From assembly GCA_003576685.1 (NCBI GenBank), contig QOZR01000006.1:1-64000 (forward strand): DNA of 64,000 nt, in the 5' to 3' direction. This document shows, piece after piece, positions 28,847-38,987 of the stretch. The translations under genes were made by a program, and so were the position numbers. The notes under the pieces are model-generated. The model saw only the letters and a list, made by a program, of their open reading frames with translations, ran no database searches and had not been told where the DNA came from. Source of the stretch: Virgifigura deserti (GTDB taxonomy: Bacteria; Pseudomonadota; Alphaproteobacteria; Dongiales; Dongiaceae). Positions within the stretch are counted from its first letter, which is position 1, and the number at the start of each line of letters is the position of its first letter.

Positions 28847-28905
28847 GTCCGAAGTCGAAACTCAAACTGAGACGCTACCTATTTCTCTCTGTGGCTCTGT
28901 GATTT
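28847..28905 (-). repeat. Right arm of inverted repeat flanking the VOC gene
   Basis: Read on the minus strand it contains ATCACAGAGCCACAGAGAG and, further on, CTCAGTTTGAGTTTCGACTT, matching the left arm at 28038-28111 with scattered differences and a gap. Confidence 0.55.
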
Positions 28906-28981
28906 CAAACGCCGAATGGCGCAAACCTTGCCGACTTCGTATAAGAGGTCCGTTCGCGCGCGACGGCTCTCCGGTGTTCCT

Positions 28982-29887
28982 ATGCCTCTTTCCGCCAATC
29001 GTCAGGACTATCTGCTCCTCCTGCTGCTCGCCGCGGCCTGGGGCTCGTCCTTCTTCCTGATCAAGATCGCCGTCGTCACCATCCCGCCGCTCACCGTGGC
29101 CGCCGGACGAATCGTGATCGGCGCCGCCCTGCTTGTTCTCTTCGTGCGCGCCCGCGGCGGCAGGTTGCCCTGCCGGCCGCGGACCTGGGCGATGCTGACC
29201 TTAATGGGGGCGGTCGGGATGGTCCTGCCCTTCGCGCTGATCGGCTGGGGCGAAACGCGGATCGACAGCGGGCTGGCGGCGATCCTGATCTCCGCCGTGC
29301 CGTTCTTCACGATCCTGCTCGCCCACCGCTTCGTGCCGGACGAGCCGCTGTCGCTTGGCAAGCTGGTCGGCGTGGCGCTCGGCTTCCTCGGCGTCCTCCT
29401 GCTGATCGGCCCTGCCGCGCTCCGCGGCCTCGGCGCCGATCTGCTCGCCCAGCTGGCGGTCGTTGCCGCCGCCGTCTGCTATGCGATCGCCGGCGTTCTC
29501 ATAAGGCGGCTGGGGGGCCTGGCGCCCGAGGTCGCCGCCGCCGGGATGCTGACGACCGCAGCGGGCGTCGCCCTGTCGGCGGCGCTCCTCGTCGATCGAC
29601 CCTGGAGCCTGACGCCGACTCCCGCCGCGCTCGCGGCCGTGGCGGCGCTGGGGCTGATCTCCACGGCCGGCGGCTATATCCTGTTCTTCCGGATCATCGC
29701 CCGCGCCGGCACCGGGTTCGCGTCATTCAACAATTACCTAGTCCCGGTGATGGGCGTGCTGTGGGGCGCCCTGCTGCTCGACGAGACGATCGACCCCCGC
29801 GCATTTTTCGCACTCCTGCTGATCCTCGGCGGTGTCACGGCCCCACGTCTGTGGCCGCACAGGACGGCGAAGTCGGCCGGCGCCTAG
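28982..29887 (+). CDS. EamA/DMT-family transporter
   Basis: A ten-helix drug/metabolite transporter made of two EamA repeats. The first repeat opens with YLLLLLLAAAWGSSFFLIK and includes the conserved ALIGWGETRIDSGLAAILIS; the second includes AVVAAAVCYAIAGVLIRRL and FASFNNYLVPVMGVLWGALL. ATG 28982 is taken because it directly precedes the first helix; an ATG 22 codons upstream would add an Arg-rich leader. The substrate is unknown (amino acids, metabolites or drugs are known for the family). It converges with dapB four bases away. Confidence 0.88.
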   Translation: MPLSANRQDYLLLLLLAAAWGSSFFLIKIAVVTIPPLTVAAGRIVIGAALLVLFVRARGGRLPCRPRTWAMLTLMGAVGMVLPFALIGWGETRIDSGLAAILISAVPFFTILLAHRFVPDEPLSLGKLVGVALGFLGVLLLIGPAALRGLGADLLAQLAVVAAAVCYAIAGVLIRRLGGLAPEVAAAGMLTTAAGVALSAALLVDRPWSLTPTPAALAAVAALGLISTAGGYILFFRIIARAGTGFASFNNYLVPVMGVLWGALLLDETIDPRAFFALLLILGGVTAPRLWPHRTAKSAGA

Positions 29888-29891
29888 ATCG

Positions 29892-30704
29892 TTATTTGGC
29901 AAGGCCGAGCACGTCCGCCATGGAATAAAGCCCGGGCTCCCGGTCCTTCGCCCAGCGGGCGGCCCGGACGGCGCCACGGGCGAAGATGTCGCGGCTGGTC
30001 GCCTTATGGGTGAGCTCGATCCGTTCGCCGCCGGCGGCGAACATCACCGTGTGCTCGCCGACCACATCGCCGCCGCGCAGGGTGGCGAAGCCGATCTCGC
30101 CGGGATGCCGCGCGCCGGTATGGCCGTCGCGCACCCGCGTCGACACGGCGTCGAGATCGACGCCGCGACCGGCCGCCGCAGCGTGGCCCAGCGCCAGCGC
30201 GGTGCCGGACGGCGCGTCGACCTTCATCCGGTGATGCATCTCGACGATCTCGATATCCCAATCGGGGTCGAGCGCGCGGGCGACCTGCTCGACCAGCCCC
30301 AGCAGCATATTGACGCCGAGGCTCATATTCGGCGCCCAGACGATCGCCGTCTCCTGCGCCGAGCGCCTGAGCGCCGCCATGTCGGCCGCGGCGAGCCCGG
30401 TGGTGCCCACGACATGCGCGGTCCGGGTCCGCGCGGCGATGGCGGCATGGGTGACCGTCGCGGCCGGGCCGGTGAATTCCAGCACTGCATCGGCAGCGGC
30501 GAAAAGCGCCGCCGGATCGTCCGTCACCGGAACGCCGAGCGCGTCGAGCCCCGCCACCACGCCGACATCCCGGCCGACGGCCGTGCCGCCCGATCGCTCG
30601 GTGCCGCCGGCAACGACGCAACCCTCGGCCTCGGCGACGGCACGGACCAGCATCTGCCCCATCCGCCCGGCGCAACCGATTACGCCGATTTTCAGCGCTG
30701 CCAT
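29892..30704 (-). CDS. dapB: 4-hydroxy-tetrahydrodipicolinate reductase
   Basis: DapB catalyses the NAD(P)H-dependent step to tetrahydrodipicolinate in lysine and diaminopimelate synthesis. The nucleotide-binding loop is IGVIGCAGRMGQMLVRAV, the substrate loop is EIVEMHHRMKVDAPSGTAL with the catalytic His pair and Lys, and the C-terminus carries RARGAVRAARWAKDREPGLYS-type sequence. Length of 270 residues is normal. It lies downstream of dnaJ on the same strand after a gap of about 80 bp, an order frequent in alphaproteobacteria. Confidence 0.97.
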   Translation of the reverse strand: MAALKIGVIGCAGRMGQMLVRAVAEAEGCVVAGGTERSGGTAVGRDVGVVAGLDALGVPVTDDPAALFAAADAVLEFTGPAATVTHAAIAARTRTAHVVGTTGLAAADMAALRRSAQETAIVWAPNMSLGVNMLLGLVEQVARALDPDWDIEIVEMHHRMKVDAPSGTALALGHAAAAGRGVDLDAVSTRVRDGHTGARHPGEIGFATLRGGDVVGEHTVMFAAGGERIELTHKATSRDIFARGAVRAARWAKDREPGLYSMADVLGLAK

Positions 30705-30783
30705 GTCCGCCCTGTCCCTTCTTTGTCAACCATCGGCATCGTAGGACTGTGACAGCGACGGTCAAGCGCGGGAGTGCGGCCGC

Positions 30784-31926
30784 CTACTCTTTCAGATCCT
30801 CCCAGAACTCCTTCACCTTGGCGAAGAAGCCCTCGGATTCGGGGCTGTGAGCCTTGCCCTTACCGCCGACCTTGTCGAACTCGCGCAGCAACTCCTGCTG
30901 CTTCTTGGTCAGGTTGACCGGCGTCTCGACCATGATCTGGACATACATGTCGCCGCGCGATTGCGAGCGCAGCACGCTCATGCCCTTGCCGCGCAGACGG
31001 AACTGCTGGCCCGTCTGCGCCCCGGCCGGAACGGCGACACGGGCGCGGGAGCCATCGATCGACGGCACCTCGATATGGCCGCCGAGCGCGGCCGTGGTCA
31101 TCGGGATCGGCACCCGGCAGTAGATGTTCGCGCTGTCGCGCTGGAAGAACCGGTGCGGCGCGATCGAAAGGAAGATGTAGAGGTCGCCGGCCGGCGCGCC
31201 GCGCATGCCGGCCTCGCCCTCGCCGGCGAGGCGGATGCGCGTGCCGTCCTCGACACCGGGCGGAATGGTCACCGCCAGAGTCTTTTCCTTATGCACCCGG
31301 CCGGCCCCGCCGCAGACCTTGCAGGGCTTCTCGATCACCCGGCCGGCGCCGTTGCAGCTCTGGCAGGTGCGCTCGATCGTGAAGAAGCCCTGGCTGGCAC
31401 GCACCTTACCGGCGCCCATGCAGGTCGGACAGGTGATCGGCTGCGCGCCCTTCTCGCCGCCGGTGCCGTTGCAGGCGTCGCAGCCGACGGAGGTCGGCAC
31501 CCGGATCGTCGCCTGCTTGCCGGCATAGGCTTCCTCGAGAGTGATCTCGAGATTGTAGCGGAGGTCGGCACCGCGGCCGCGTGCGGCGCCGCCGCGCCGG
31601 CCGCCCATGAAGTCGCCGAACATCTCGTCGAAGATGTCAGCGAATCCGGCCGCATTGAAGTCGAAGCCACCGGCCCCGCCGCGCGGCCCTGCGCTGCCGT
31701 TCTCGAAGGCGGCATGGCCGAACCGGTCATAGGCGGCGCGCTTCTGGTCGTCCTTGAGGACGTCGTAGGCCTCGTTGATTTCCTTGAACCGCTTTTCGGC
31801 GTTGTGGTCCCCCGGATTGCGGTCGGGGTGGTACTTCATCGCGAGGCTGCGGAACGCCTTTTTTAAGGCGTCGCCGCTGGCGTCCCGTCCTACCCCCAGA
31901 GTCTCGTAATAGTCCTGTTTGGCCAT
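30784..31926 (-). CDS. dnaJ: Chaperone protein DnaJ
   Basis: The Hsp40 co-chaperone that stimulates DnaK. The J domain has HPD in MKYHPDRNP; a Gly/Phe-rich stretch follows ([18 protein letters not shown]). Four CxxCxGxG zinc motifs are present ([32 protein letters not shown]), then the substrate-binding C-terminal domains. Length of 380 residues is normal. It lies 132 bp downstream of dnaK on the same strand. Confidence 0.98.
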   Translation of the reverse strand: MAKQDYYETLGVGRDASGDALKKAFRSLAMKYHPDRNPGDHNAEKRFKEINEAYDVLKDDQKRAAYDRFGHAAFENGSAGPRGGAGGFDFNAAGFADIFDEMFGDFMGGRRGGAARGRGADLRYNLEITLEEAYAGKQATIRVPTSVGCDACNGTGGEKGAQPITCPTCMGAGKVRASQGFFTIERTCQSCNGAGRVIEKPCKVCGGAGRVHKEKTLAVTIPPGVEDGTRIRLAGEGEAGMRGAPAGDLYIFLSIAPHRFFQRDSANIYCRVPIPMTTAALGGHIEVPSIDGSRARVAVPAGAQTGQQFRLRGKGMSVLRSQSRGDMYVQIMVETPVNLTKKQQELLREFDKVGGKGKAHSPESEGFFAKVKEFWEDLKE

Positions 31927-31980
31927 ATGATCAGACGGTCAGTCGTAGACATCCAGCAGTCTGCTGCCGGAACGAAGACG

Positions 31981-32042
31981 CCCTATGCCGGGGATCCGGC
32001 GCCCGAAGATCGAACGCATGGTGCCGGACAACCGACATAGGG
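31981..32042 (-). other. Inverted repeat in the dnaK-dnaJ gap
   Basis: CCCTATGCCGG (31981-31991) and CCGACATAGGG (32032-32042) pair with one mismatch around about 40 bases. It could be an mRNA structure that tunes dnaJ expression relative to dnaK. No U-tract, so not a classical terminator. Confidence 0.45.
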
Positions 32043-32058
32043 CCGCCAGGTTTCGTAA

Positions 32059-34008
32059 TTACGCGGACCGGTTCTTCCGGTCCTCGTCCACCTCCTCGAA
32101 GTCGGCATCCACGACGCCCTCATCCGCGCCGCCAGCGGCACCGCCGCCCGTGGAACCGCCGCTCGGTCCCTCGCCGGAGTCGCCGTCATCGCCGGCACCC
32201 TGCTGCTCGGTCCGATACATCGCCTCGCCGAGCTTCATCGCCGCCTGCGCCAGCGCTTCCGTCTTGCTGCGGATCGCATCCGGGTCATCGCCCGAGAGCG
32301 CGCTGCGCAGATCGGCGATCGCGGCCTCGATCGTCTGCTTGTCGGCGTCCGCGATCTTGTCGCCATGCTCGGACAGGGTCCGCTCGGTGGTGTGGATCAG
32401 GCCCTCGCCATGGTTGCGCGCCTCGACGACCTCACGCCGCTTCTTGTCCTCCTCGGCATGGGACTCGGCATCCTTGACCATGCGGTCGATGTCGGAATCG
32501 CTGAGGCCGCCCGAGGCCTGGATGCGGATCTGCTGCTCCTTGCCGGTGGCCTTGTCCTTGGCCGAGACGCTGACGATGCCGTTCGCGTCGATGTCGAAGG
32601 TGACCTCGATCTGCGGCACGCCGCGCGGCGCCGACGGGATGCCGACCAGGTCGAACTGGCCGAGCAGCTTGTTGTCCGCCGCCATCTCGCGCTCGCCCTG
32701 GAAGACGCGGATGGTGACGGCCGTCTGGCTGTCCTCGGCCGTCGAGAACACCTGGCTCTTCTTGGTCGGGATCGTCGTGTTGCGATCGATGAGGCGGGTG
32801 AACACGCCGCCCAGCGTCTCGATGCCGAGTGACAGCGGCGTCACGTCGAGCAACAGCACGTCCTTGACGTCGCCCTTCAGCACACCGCCCTGGATCGCGG
32901 CGCCGATCGCGACGACCTCATCCGGGTTCACGCCCCGATGCGGCTCGCGGCCGAAGAAGTTCTTCACCGTCTCGATCACCTTGGGCATGCGGGTCATGCC
33001 GCCGACGAGGATCACCTCGTTGATCTCCGACGACTTCAGGCCGGCATCCTTCAGCGCCGCCCGGCACGGGCCGATCGTCCGCTGGACCAGCTCGTCGACC
33101 AGCGCCTCGAGCTTGGCGCGGGTGAGCTTGATGTTCAGATGCTTCGGACCGCTCTGGTCGGCGGTGATGAAGGGCAGGTTGACCTCGGTCTGCATCGCGC
33201 TCGACAGCTCGATCTTCGCCTTCTCGGCCGCCTCCTTGAGGCGCTGCAGCGCGAGCCGGTCCTTGCGCAGGTCGATGCCCTGCTCCTTTTTGAACTCATC
33301 GGCCAGATAGTCGATGATGCGCTGGTCGAAATCCTCGCCGCCAAGGAAGGTATCGCCGTTCGTCGACTTCACCTCGAAGACGCCGTCGCCGATCTCGAGG
33401 ATCGAGATGTCGAAGGTGCCGCCGCCCAGGTCATAGACCGCAATGGTGCCCTGGCCCTGCTTCTCGAGCCCGTAGGCGAGCGCCGCGGCCGTCGGCTCGT
33501 TGATGATGCGCAGGACCTCGAGGCCCGCGATCTTGCCGGCATCCTTGGTCGCCTGACGCTGGGAATCGTTGAAGTAGGCCGGGACGGTGATCACCGCCTG
33601 GGTGACCTTCTCGCCCAGGTAGTTCTCCGCCGTCTCCTTCATCTTCTGCAGGATGAAGGCGCTGACCTGCGAGGGCGAATACTTCTTGCCCTGCGCCTCG
33701 ATCCAGGCGTCGCCGTTGTCGCCCTTGATGATCTTGTAGGGAACGAGATCCTTGTCCTTCTCCGTCAGCGGATCGTCATAGCGGCGGCCGATGAGCCGCT
33801 TGATCGCGAACAGCGTGTTCTCCGGGTTGGTCACGGCCTGGCGTTTCGCCGCCTGGCCGACCAGCCGCTCGCCGGAATCCGTGAAGGCGACCATCGAGGG
33901 CGTGGTGCGCGTGCCCTCGGCATTCTCGATGACCTTCGGATCCTTGCCCTCCATGACGGCGACGCAGGAGTTGGTCGTCCCGAGATCGATCCCAATGACT
34001 TTGCTCAT
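32059..34008 (-). CDS. dnaK: Chaperone protein DnaK
   Basis: The Hsp70 chaperone. The ATPase opens with [17 protein letters not shown] and includes [33 protein letters not shown] and [10 protein letters not shown]; the linker [16 protein letters not shown] is intact, and the substrate domain is followed by a Gly/Ser/Asp-rich lid end ([13 protein letters not shown]) with the acidic EEVDEDR terminus. Length of 649 residues is slightly above average because of the Gly-rich tail. A heat-shock-type promoter is predicted upstream at 34140-34167. Confidence 0.98.
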   Translation of the reverse strand: MSKVIGIDLGTTNSCVAVMEGKDPKVIENAEGTRTTPSMVAFTDSGERLVGQAAKRQAVTNPENTLFAIKRLIGRRYDDPLTEKDKDLVPYKIIKGDNGDAWIEAQGKKYSPSQVSAFILQKMKETAENYLGEKVTQAVITVPAYFNDSQRQATKDAGKIAGLEVLRIINEPTAAALAYGLEKQGQGTIAVYDLGGGTFDISILEIGDGVFEVKSTNGDTFLGGEDFDQRIIDYLADEFKKEQGIDLRKDRLALQRLKEAAEKAKIELSSAMQTEVNLPFITADQSGPKHLNIKLTRAKLEALVDELVQRTIGPCRAALKDAGLKSSEINEVILVGGMTRMPKVIETVKNFFGREPHRGVNPDEVVAIGAAIQGGVLKGDVKDVLLLDVTPLSLGIETLGGVFTRLIDRNTTIPTKKSQVFSTAEDSQTAVTIRVFQGEREMAADNKLLGQFDLVGIPSAPRGVPQIEVTFDIDANGIVSVSAKDKATGKEQQIRIQASGGLSDSDIDRMVKDAESHAEEDKKRREVVEARNHGEGLIHTTERTLSEHGDKIADADKQTIEAAIADLRSALSGDDPDAIRSKTEALAQAAMKLGEAMYRTEQQGAGDDGDSGEGPSGGSTGGGAAGGADEGVVDADFEEVDEDRKNRSA

Positions 34009-34139
34009 TTCAACCTCATCTTGTCAGCAAGTCCAAACCCGGCCTTCCGGTGAAGCACCGGCCGGACCCCCATATGATGACGGTCCCGGACGATGGATGG
34101 TCCGGGACGGTTCAAAGAAACCATTCAATCCGACGGGAT

Positions 34140-34167
34140 ATATATGCACGGCTTCCGGTCGTGCAAG
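34140..34167 (-). promoter_or_regulatory. Putative heat-shock (RpoH/sigma-32) promoter of dnaK
   Basis: On the minus strand CTTG is followed after 17 bases by CATATAT, close to the alphaproteobacterial RpoH pattern CTTG-N17-CYTATNT. The -10 lies 131 bases before the dnaK ATG. No CIRCE operator was seen upstream of dnaK. Confidence 0.5.
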
Positions 34168-34299
34168 CACCGGCCGCAAGCCGTGCGGGAGAAAGATTCC
34201 GCCACGCCAAGCCCTTCGCGCAGGTCGAGACGTTGAGGGGATCAAACCCGCCCCTGTCAACCATCGGGTCAACCATCGGGATTTCAGGCTTTCGGGATT

Positions 34300-35013
34300 T
34301 TAGGCTGTGGTATCGACGCGGCCGCCGGGCGCCGAGGGTTCGCTGTCCCCCGCGCCGTTGCCATTGCCGCCGGGGCCATTGCCGTCGGAAGCGCTCGGCG
34401 CCGGCTCGCTCTTGGCGACGCCGACCATGGCCGGGCGGAGCAGCCGGTCGTTCAGCAGATAGCCCGACTGTAGAAGCTGGACCACGGTGCCGGCCGGCTC
34501 GCCGCTGCCCGGCACCTCGAACATCGCCTGATGCAGGTTGCTGTCGAACTTCTCGCCGAGCGGTTCGATCTTGCGGATATTGTGACGCTCGAACGCCGCC
34601 TGCAGCTGGCGTTCCGTCATCTCGACGCCTTCGCTGAGCGTCTTCAGGAGCTCGTTCTCCTCGATCGCCTCGGCCGGAAGGCTCTCCAGCGCCCGCCGCA
34701 GATTGTCGGCGACGGGCAGCAGATCCTTGGCGAAGCCCGTGACGGCGAACTTCGAGGCGTCCTCGCGGTCGCGCTGGGCCCGCCGCCGGACGTTCTCCGT
34801 CTCCGCCAAGGCGCGCAGCAGCTGATCCTTGAGCTGGGCGGCCTCCGCCCGGCTCGCCTCCAGCGCCGCCGCGAGGTCGTCGGCCGGCGCCTCCATATCG
34901 GCGTTCCCTTGCTCCGCCGGCTGCTCGTCAGGCGCCACCGCTTCGACCGCGCGCTCTTCCTCCGGCGCGGCGGCGTCCATGGTCCGAGGATCGCCCCGAG
35001 AGTCGTTGGTCAT
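34300..35013 (-). CDS. grpE: Nucleotide exchange factor GrpE
   Basis: Exchanges ADP for ATP on DnaK. An acidic, disordered N-terminus leads to the long dimerising helix (LEASRAEAAQLKDQLLRALA, ETENVRRRAQRDREDASKFA) and the beta domain with RKIEPLGEKFDSNLHQAMFE and VVQLLQSGYLLNDRLLRPAM, all GrpE hallmarks. The last 35 residues are Gly/Asn/Ser-rich. ATG 35013 is chosen because GGAAG precedes it; upstream in-frame ATGs at 35067 and 35037 lack one. It follows hrcA by about 70 bp and is probably co-transcribed with it. Confidence 0.96.
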   Translation of the reverse strand: MTNDSRGDPRTMDAAAPEEERAVEAVAPDEQPAEQGNADMEAPADDLAAALEASRAEAAQLKDQLLRALAETENVRRRAQRDREDASKFAVTGFAKDLLPVADNLRRALESLPAEAIEENELLKTLSEGVEMTERQLQAAFERHNIRKIEPLGEKFDSNLHQAMFEVPGSGEPAGTVVQLLQSGYLLNDRLLRPAMVGVAKSEPAPSASDGNGPGGNGNGAGDSEPSAPGGRVDTTA

Positions 35014-35085
35014 GTCGTTCGTCTTCCGATTCTGCATTCCGAGAGTCCATTCATCGCTGTTTTTCATGTGTCTGTTCGGGAAGGC

Positions 35086-36147
35086 TCAGCCGATCACCCG
35101 GCCGATTACCGTCGCGGTATAATCGACCATTGGGATGATGCGGGCATAGTTGATCCGGGTCGGGCCGATCACGCCGACGGCGCCGACGATCTGTTCGCGG
35201 CTGTTGCGATAGGGCGCCAGCACCATCGAGCAGCCGGCGAGACTGAACAGCTCGCTCTCGGCCCCGACGAAGATCTGGACGCCCTGCGCGTCGTCGGCCG
35301 CATCGAGCAGCCGCACCAGGGCCTCCTTCGTCTCGAGCGCCGTGAACAGCGCGCGAATGCGCTCGAGGTCGCTCAAGGCGGTCACGTCCTGCAGCAGATG
35401 CGCCTGGCCGCGGACGATGAGCGCGCCGCCCTTGTCGCCGCCCGCCCAGGTCGCGAGACCTGCCTCGACCACGCCGCTGGCCAAGCTGTCGAGCTCGGCG
35501 CGCTGGCTCTCCAGCTCACCGATGATCTCGGCCCGCGCCTCGTCAATGGTGCGCCCGACCAGCCGCGCCGCGAGATAGTTGCTCGCCTCGACCAGGGACG
35601 AGGCCGGCATGCCCATGGGCACGTCGATGATCCGGTTCTCCACCAGCCCACCCTCGGTGACGATCACGACGAGGGCGCGTCCCGGGCCGAGATGGACGAA
35701 CTCGATATGCTTCAAGGTATGGTTGGTCTTCGGCGCGACCACCAGTCCGGCGCAGCGCGACAGGCCGGAGAGCAGCGTCGTCGCCTCCTCCAGCACCTCG
35801 GGAACACTGCGGCCGACGGCGGCGCATTGCCCGTCGATGCTCTCGCGATCCTCCTTCGATAGATTGCCGACCTCGAGCAGGCCGTTGACGAACATGCGCA
35901 GGCCCAGGTCGGTCGGTAGGCGGCCGGCCGAGGTGTGCGGCGCATAGAGCAGGCCGAGATCCTCGAGATCCGCCATCACGTTACGGATCGTCGCCGGCGA
36001 CAGATTCATGCCGAGCCGGCGCGAAATCGTGCGCGAACCGATCGGCTCGCCAGTTTCGACATAAGCGTCGACGATATGGCGAAAGATCTCCCGGGACCGT
36101 TCGCTGAGCTCGCCGATGGCCGTCCGCTGTCCTTCCTGCATTCCCAT
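35086..36147 (-). CDS. hrcA: Heat-inducible transcription repressor HrcA
   Basis: HrcA binds CIRCE operators to repress heat-shock genes. The N-terminal winged helix is clear (ELSERSREIFRHIVDAYVET, GEPIGSRTISRRL, LSPATIRNVMADLEDLGLL, PHTSAGRLPTDLGLR), followed by the effector/dimer domain ending SREQIVGAVGVIGPTRINY and ARIIPMVDYTA. Length of 353 residues is normal. The ATG follows GGAAGGTCACAAG. No CIRCE inverted repeat is visible next to hrcA, grpE or dnaK in this window, so its operators may lie elsewhere (for example at groESL). Confidence 0.97.
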   Translation of the reverse strand: MGMQEGQRTAIGELSERSREIFRHIVDAYVETGEPIGSRTISRRLGMNLSPATIRNVMADLEDLGLLYAPHTSAGRLPTDLGLRMFVNGLLEVGNLSKEDRESIDGQCAAVGRSVPEVLEEATTLLSGLSRCAGLVVAPKTNHTLKHIEFVHLGPGRALVVIVTEGGLVENRIIDVPMGMPASSLVEASNYLAARLVGRTIDEARAEIIGELESQRAELDSLASGVVEAGLATWAGGDKGGALIVRGQAHLLQDVTALSDLERIRALFTALETKEALVRLLDAADDAQGVQIFVGAESELFSLAGCSMVLAPYRNSREQIVGAVGVIGPTRINYARIIPMVDYTATVIGRVIG

Positions 36148-36329
36148 CTTGTGACCTTCCTCCAAGGCTGGAATGTAGTGACCGCCTGAAATAGCGTCAA
36201 CGTAGCGGCTGGGGTAGGGGTCCGGGAAGGCGACGGGGTAGCAGCCAGGGTAGCAGGCTGGACGCGACAGCCCTTGGGGAGTAGCGTGGCGCCCCATTTC
36301 ATCGACCCGGCTCTTTCGAAAGGAAATTC

Positions 36330-37049
36330 ATGCGACCGTCCGGCCGTTCCCCCGATGCGCTGCGCCCGATCCGACTCGAGGTCGGCGTCAACAAACATGC
36401 CGAGGGTTCGTGCCTGGCGCGGTTCGGCGACACGCATGTGCTCTGTACCGCGAGCGTCGAGGACCGGGTGCCGCCATTCCTGCGCAACAGCGGCCGGGGC
36501 TGGGTCACCGCGGAGTACGGCATGCTGCCGCGCTCCACGGGAACGCGCACCGACCGCGAGGCGGCGCGGGGCCGGCAGTCCGGGCGCACCCACGAGATCC
36601 AGCGGCTGATCGGCCGCTCGCTCCGCTCCGTGACGAACCTCGCCGGCTTCGGCGAGCGGCAGATCAAGGTCGACTGCGACGTGATCCAGGCGGACGGCGG
36701 TACGCGCACCGCGGCGATCACTGGCGCCTATGTGGCGCTGCATCAGGCGTTCCAGCATCTGCGCGAGATCGGCGCGATGCCGGCACTGCCGTTCAGCGAT
36801 CAGGTCGCCGCCGTGTCCTGCGGGATCTATCAGGGGACGCCGGTTCTCGATCTCGACTATGCCGAGGACAGCACCGCGCAGGCCGACGCCAATTTCGTGC
36901 TGACCGGCGGCGGCGGCATCGTTGAGATCCAGGGCACCGCCGAGCATGAGCCCTTCGACGACGCAGCGTTCGCGGCGATGTTCGCGCTCGCGCGCCAGGG
37001 CATCGCGCAACTCGTCGCCAAGCAGCGCGAGGCGTTGGGGCTGAGCTGA
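36330..37049 (+). CDS. rph: Ribonuclease PH
   Basis: A phosphate-dependent 3' exoribonuclease that trims tRNA ends. The start [18 protein letters not shown] and the motifs [45 protein letters not shown]-type [15 protein letters not shown] and [15 protein letters not shown] are diagnostic; the C-terminus has [21 protein letters not shown]. Length of 239 residues is exact for the family. It diverges from hrcA and is followed by rdgB, a conserved order. Confidence 0.98.
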   Translation: MRPSGRSPDALRPIRLEVGVNKHAEGSCLARFGDTHVLCTASVEDRVPPFLRNSGRGWVTAEYGMLPRSTGTRTDREAARGRQSGRTHEIQRLIGRSLRSVTNLAGFGERQIKVDCDVIQADGGTRTAAITGAYVALHQAFQHLREIGAMPALPFSDQVAAVSCGIYQGTPVLDLDYAEDSTAQADANFVLTGGGGIVEIQGTAEHEPFDDAAFAAMFALARQGIAQLVAKQREALGLS

Positions 37050-37128
37050 CGGGCCTTTGCCGCCTCGCGTTCGCATAATAGATATGCGGGGGCAGAAGCC
37101 CCCGGTACATCACGAGGACGAACGGCTC

Positions 37129-37734
37129 ATGGCGCGGAAATTCGGCGGCGACCGGCTGGTGATCGCCAGCCATAATCAGGGAAAGCTGCGAGAGATCGCG
37201 GCGCTGCTTGAACCTCATGGAGTCGACGTGGTTTCCGCCGCCGCGCTTGGGCTACCGGAGCCGGAGGAGACCGGCGACAGCTTCGTCGCCAATGCGGAGC
37301 TGAAGGCGCGCGCCGCGGCGACCGCCGCCGGCCTGCCGGCCTTGTCCGACGATTCCGGCCTGGCCGTCGACGCGCTCGATGGCGCGCCGGGAATTTATTC
37401 GGCGCGATGGGCGGGGCCCGACCGGGATTTCCGCCTCGCGATGGAGCGGGTCGAGCGCGAGCTTGCGGCGCGTGACGGCGCGAACCGGCGCGCGCGCTTC
37501 GTCTGCGCGCTGTCGCTGTGCTGGCCGGACAATCATTGCGAAAGCTTCGAGGGCACCGTGGCGGGATCGCTCGTCTGGCCGCCGCGCGGCGAGCGCGGGT
37601 TCGGCTATGACCCGATCTTCCTGCCCGAGGAAAGGACGCTGACCTTCGGCGAGATGGAGCCGGCGGCGAAGCATGCGATGAGCCATCGCGCCGAGGCCTT
37701 CCGCAAGTTGATCGCGGCCTGCTTCGCACCATGA
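37129..37734 (+). CDS. rdgB: XTP/dITP pyrophosphatase (RdgB/HAM1 family)
   Basis: Removes non-canonical purine nucleotides (XTP, ITP, dITP) from the pool. Key motifs are [11 protein letters not shown] (substrate-binding SHNxGK), [30 protein letters not shown] with the catalytic Asp pair, and [19 protein letters not shown] near the end. Length is 201 residues. The ATG lies after GAGGACGAACG. Its stop overlaps the hemW start (ATGA), implying coupled translation. Confidence 0.97.
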   Translation: MARKFGGDRLVIASHNQGKLREIAALLEPHGVDVVSAAALGLPEPEETGDSFVANAELKARAAATAAGLPALSDDSGLAVDALDGAPGIYSARWAGPDRDFRLAMERVERELAARDGANRRARFVCALSLCWPDNHCESFEGTVAGSLVWPPRGERGFGYDPIFLPEERTLTFGEMEPAAKHAMSHRAEAFRKLIAACFAP

Positions 37735-38927
37735 CAGCCGCTGTCGCCGTCGAGTCGCTTTTGCGAGGCGGCACCGAGGACGCGGGCTTCGGCCTTTATG
37801 TGCATTGGCCGTTCTGCCTGTCGAAATGCCCCTATTGCGACTTCAACAGCCACGTCCGCGAGGCGGTAGATCAGCCGCGCTGGCGCGACGCGCTGCTTCG
37901 CGAGCTCGATCATTACGCTAGCGAAACCGCCGGGCGGCGAGTGGCCAGCATCTTCTTCGGCGGCGGCACGCCGTCTCTGATGCCGCCGGACACCGTGGCC
38001 GCGGTGATCGACCGAGCCGCGGCGCGGTGGCGGTTGGCGCCGGACGTCGAGATCACGCTTGAGGCGAATCCCACCTCGGTCGAGGCGGAACGGTTCGCCG
38101 GATTCCGCGGGGCCGGCGTAAACCGCGTCTCGCTCGGCGTGCAGGCGCTGAACGATCCGGACCTGCGAGCGTTGGGCCGCGGCCATAGCGCCGCCGAGGC
38201 ACGAACCGCGCTGGCGCTGGCGCGGCGGCAGTTCGACTGCTTCACCTTCGACCTGATCTATGCCCGGCCGGGGCAGGATGCGCGCGCCTGGCGGGCCGAG
38301 CTGCGCCAAGCCCTCGATCTCGCCGCCGATCATCTGTCGCTCTATCAACTGACGATCGAGCCGAACACCGTCTTCGCCGGCGCGCATCGGCGCGGCGAGC
38401 TCGTGCTGCCCGGGGAGGAGGATGCCGCGACGCTCTATGAGGAGACGCAGAATCTCCTGGAGGCGGCCGGCCTGCCCGCCTACGAGATCTCCAACCACGC
38501 CCGGCCGGGGGCGGAATGCCGCCACAACCTGACCTATTGGCGCTATGGCGATTATGTCGGCATCGGCCCCGGTGCGCATGGCCGGCTGACCCTCGATGGC
38601 GCCAAAATTGCGACGCGTCAGCATCGCGCGCCGGAGGCTTGGCTCGCCGCGGTCGAGGCCGCCGGGCACGCGACGCGCCAGCGCACCCCCGTGCCGCCGG
38701 CCGAGCGGATCGACGAGATGCTGATGATGGGCCTGCGCCTCACCCAGGGAGTCGACCGCGCCCGCTTCCGCGAGGAGACGGGTTCCGAAATCGAGACCGC
38801 CCTGGACCGCGACGGGCTGCGCCGGCTGAGCGAAGCCGGCTTCCTGGTCCTCGACGATCATGGCCTGCGCGCCACTGCCGCCGGCCGCCAGCGGCTCGAC
38901 GCACTGCTCGGCGCCCTTCTCGCCTGA
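37731..38927 (+). CDS. hemW: Radical SAM protein HemW (heme chaperone)
   Basis: HemW is the coproporphyrinogen-oxidase-like radical SAM protein now regarded as a heme chaperone rather than HemN. The cluster motif C-x3-C-x2-C appears in [15 protein letters not shown], followed by [21 protein letters not shown], and [10 protein letters not shown]. The C-terminal HemN-type domain contains [14 protein letters not shown]. The 398 residues fit HemW, and the short N-terminus lacks HemN-specific residues. It starts inside the rdgB stop codon. Confidence 0.95.
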   Translation: MTAAVAVESLLRGGTEDAGFGLYVHWPFCLSKCPYCDFNSHVREAVDQPRWRDALLRELDHYASETAGRRVASIFFGGGTPSLMPPDTVAAVIDRAAARWRLAPDVEITLEANPTSVEAERFAGFRGAGVNRVSLGVQALNDPDLRALGRGHSAAEARTALALARRQFDCFTFDLIYARPGQDARAWRAELRQALDLAADHLSLYQLTIEPNTVFAGAHRRGELVLPGEEDAATLYEETQNLLEAAGLPAYEISNHARPGAECRHNLTYWRYGDYVGIGPGAHGRLTLDGAKIATRQHRAPEAWLAAVEAAGHATRQRTPVPPAERIDEMLMMGLRLTQGVDRARFREETGSEIETALDRDGLRRLSEAGFLVLDDHGLRATAAGRQRLDALLGALLA

Positions 38928-38940
38928 CGGGCCGACCCGA

Positions 38941-38973
38941 ACCCTCATGCTTCGACAAGCTCAGCATGAGGGT
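38941..38973. repeat. Intergenic palindrome, CATGAGG family
   Basis: ACCCTCATGCT and AGCATGAGGGT form a perfect 11-bp stem around TTCGACAAGCTC. It lies between the convergent hemW and LpoA-like genes and belongs to the same repeat family as 16800-16866; a bidirectional terminator is likely. Confidence 0.72.
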
Positions 38974-38987
38974 TGCCGGAATGCCTG

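Noticed and set aside
34009..36300. Search for CIRCE operators around dnaK, grpE and hrcA
   Set aside because: No TTAGCACTC-N9-GAGTGCTAA-like inverted repeat could be seen by eye; short GGGGTAG repeats near 36210-36285 do not match.
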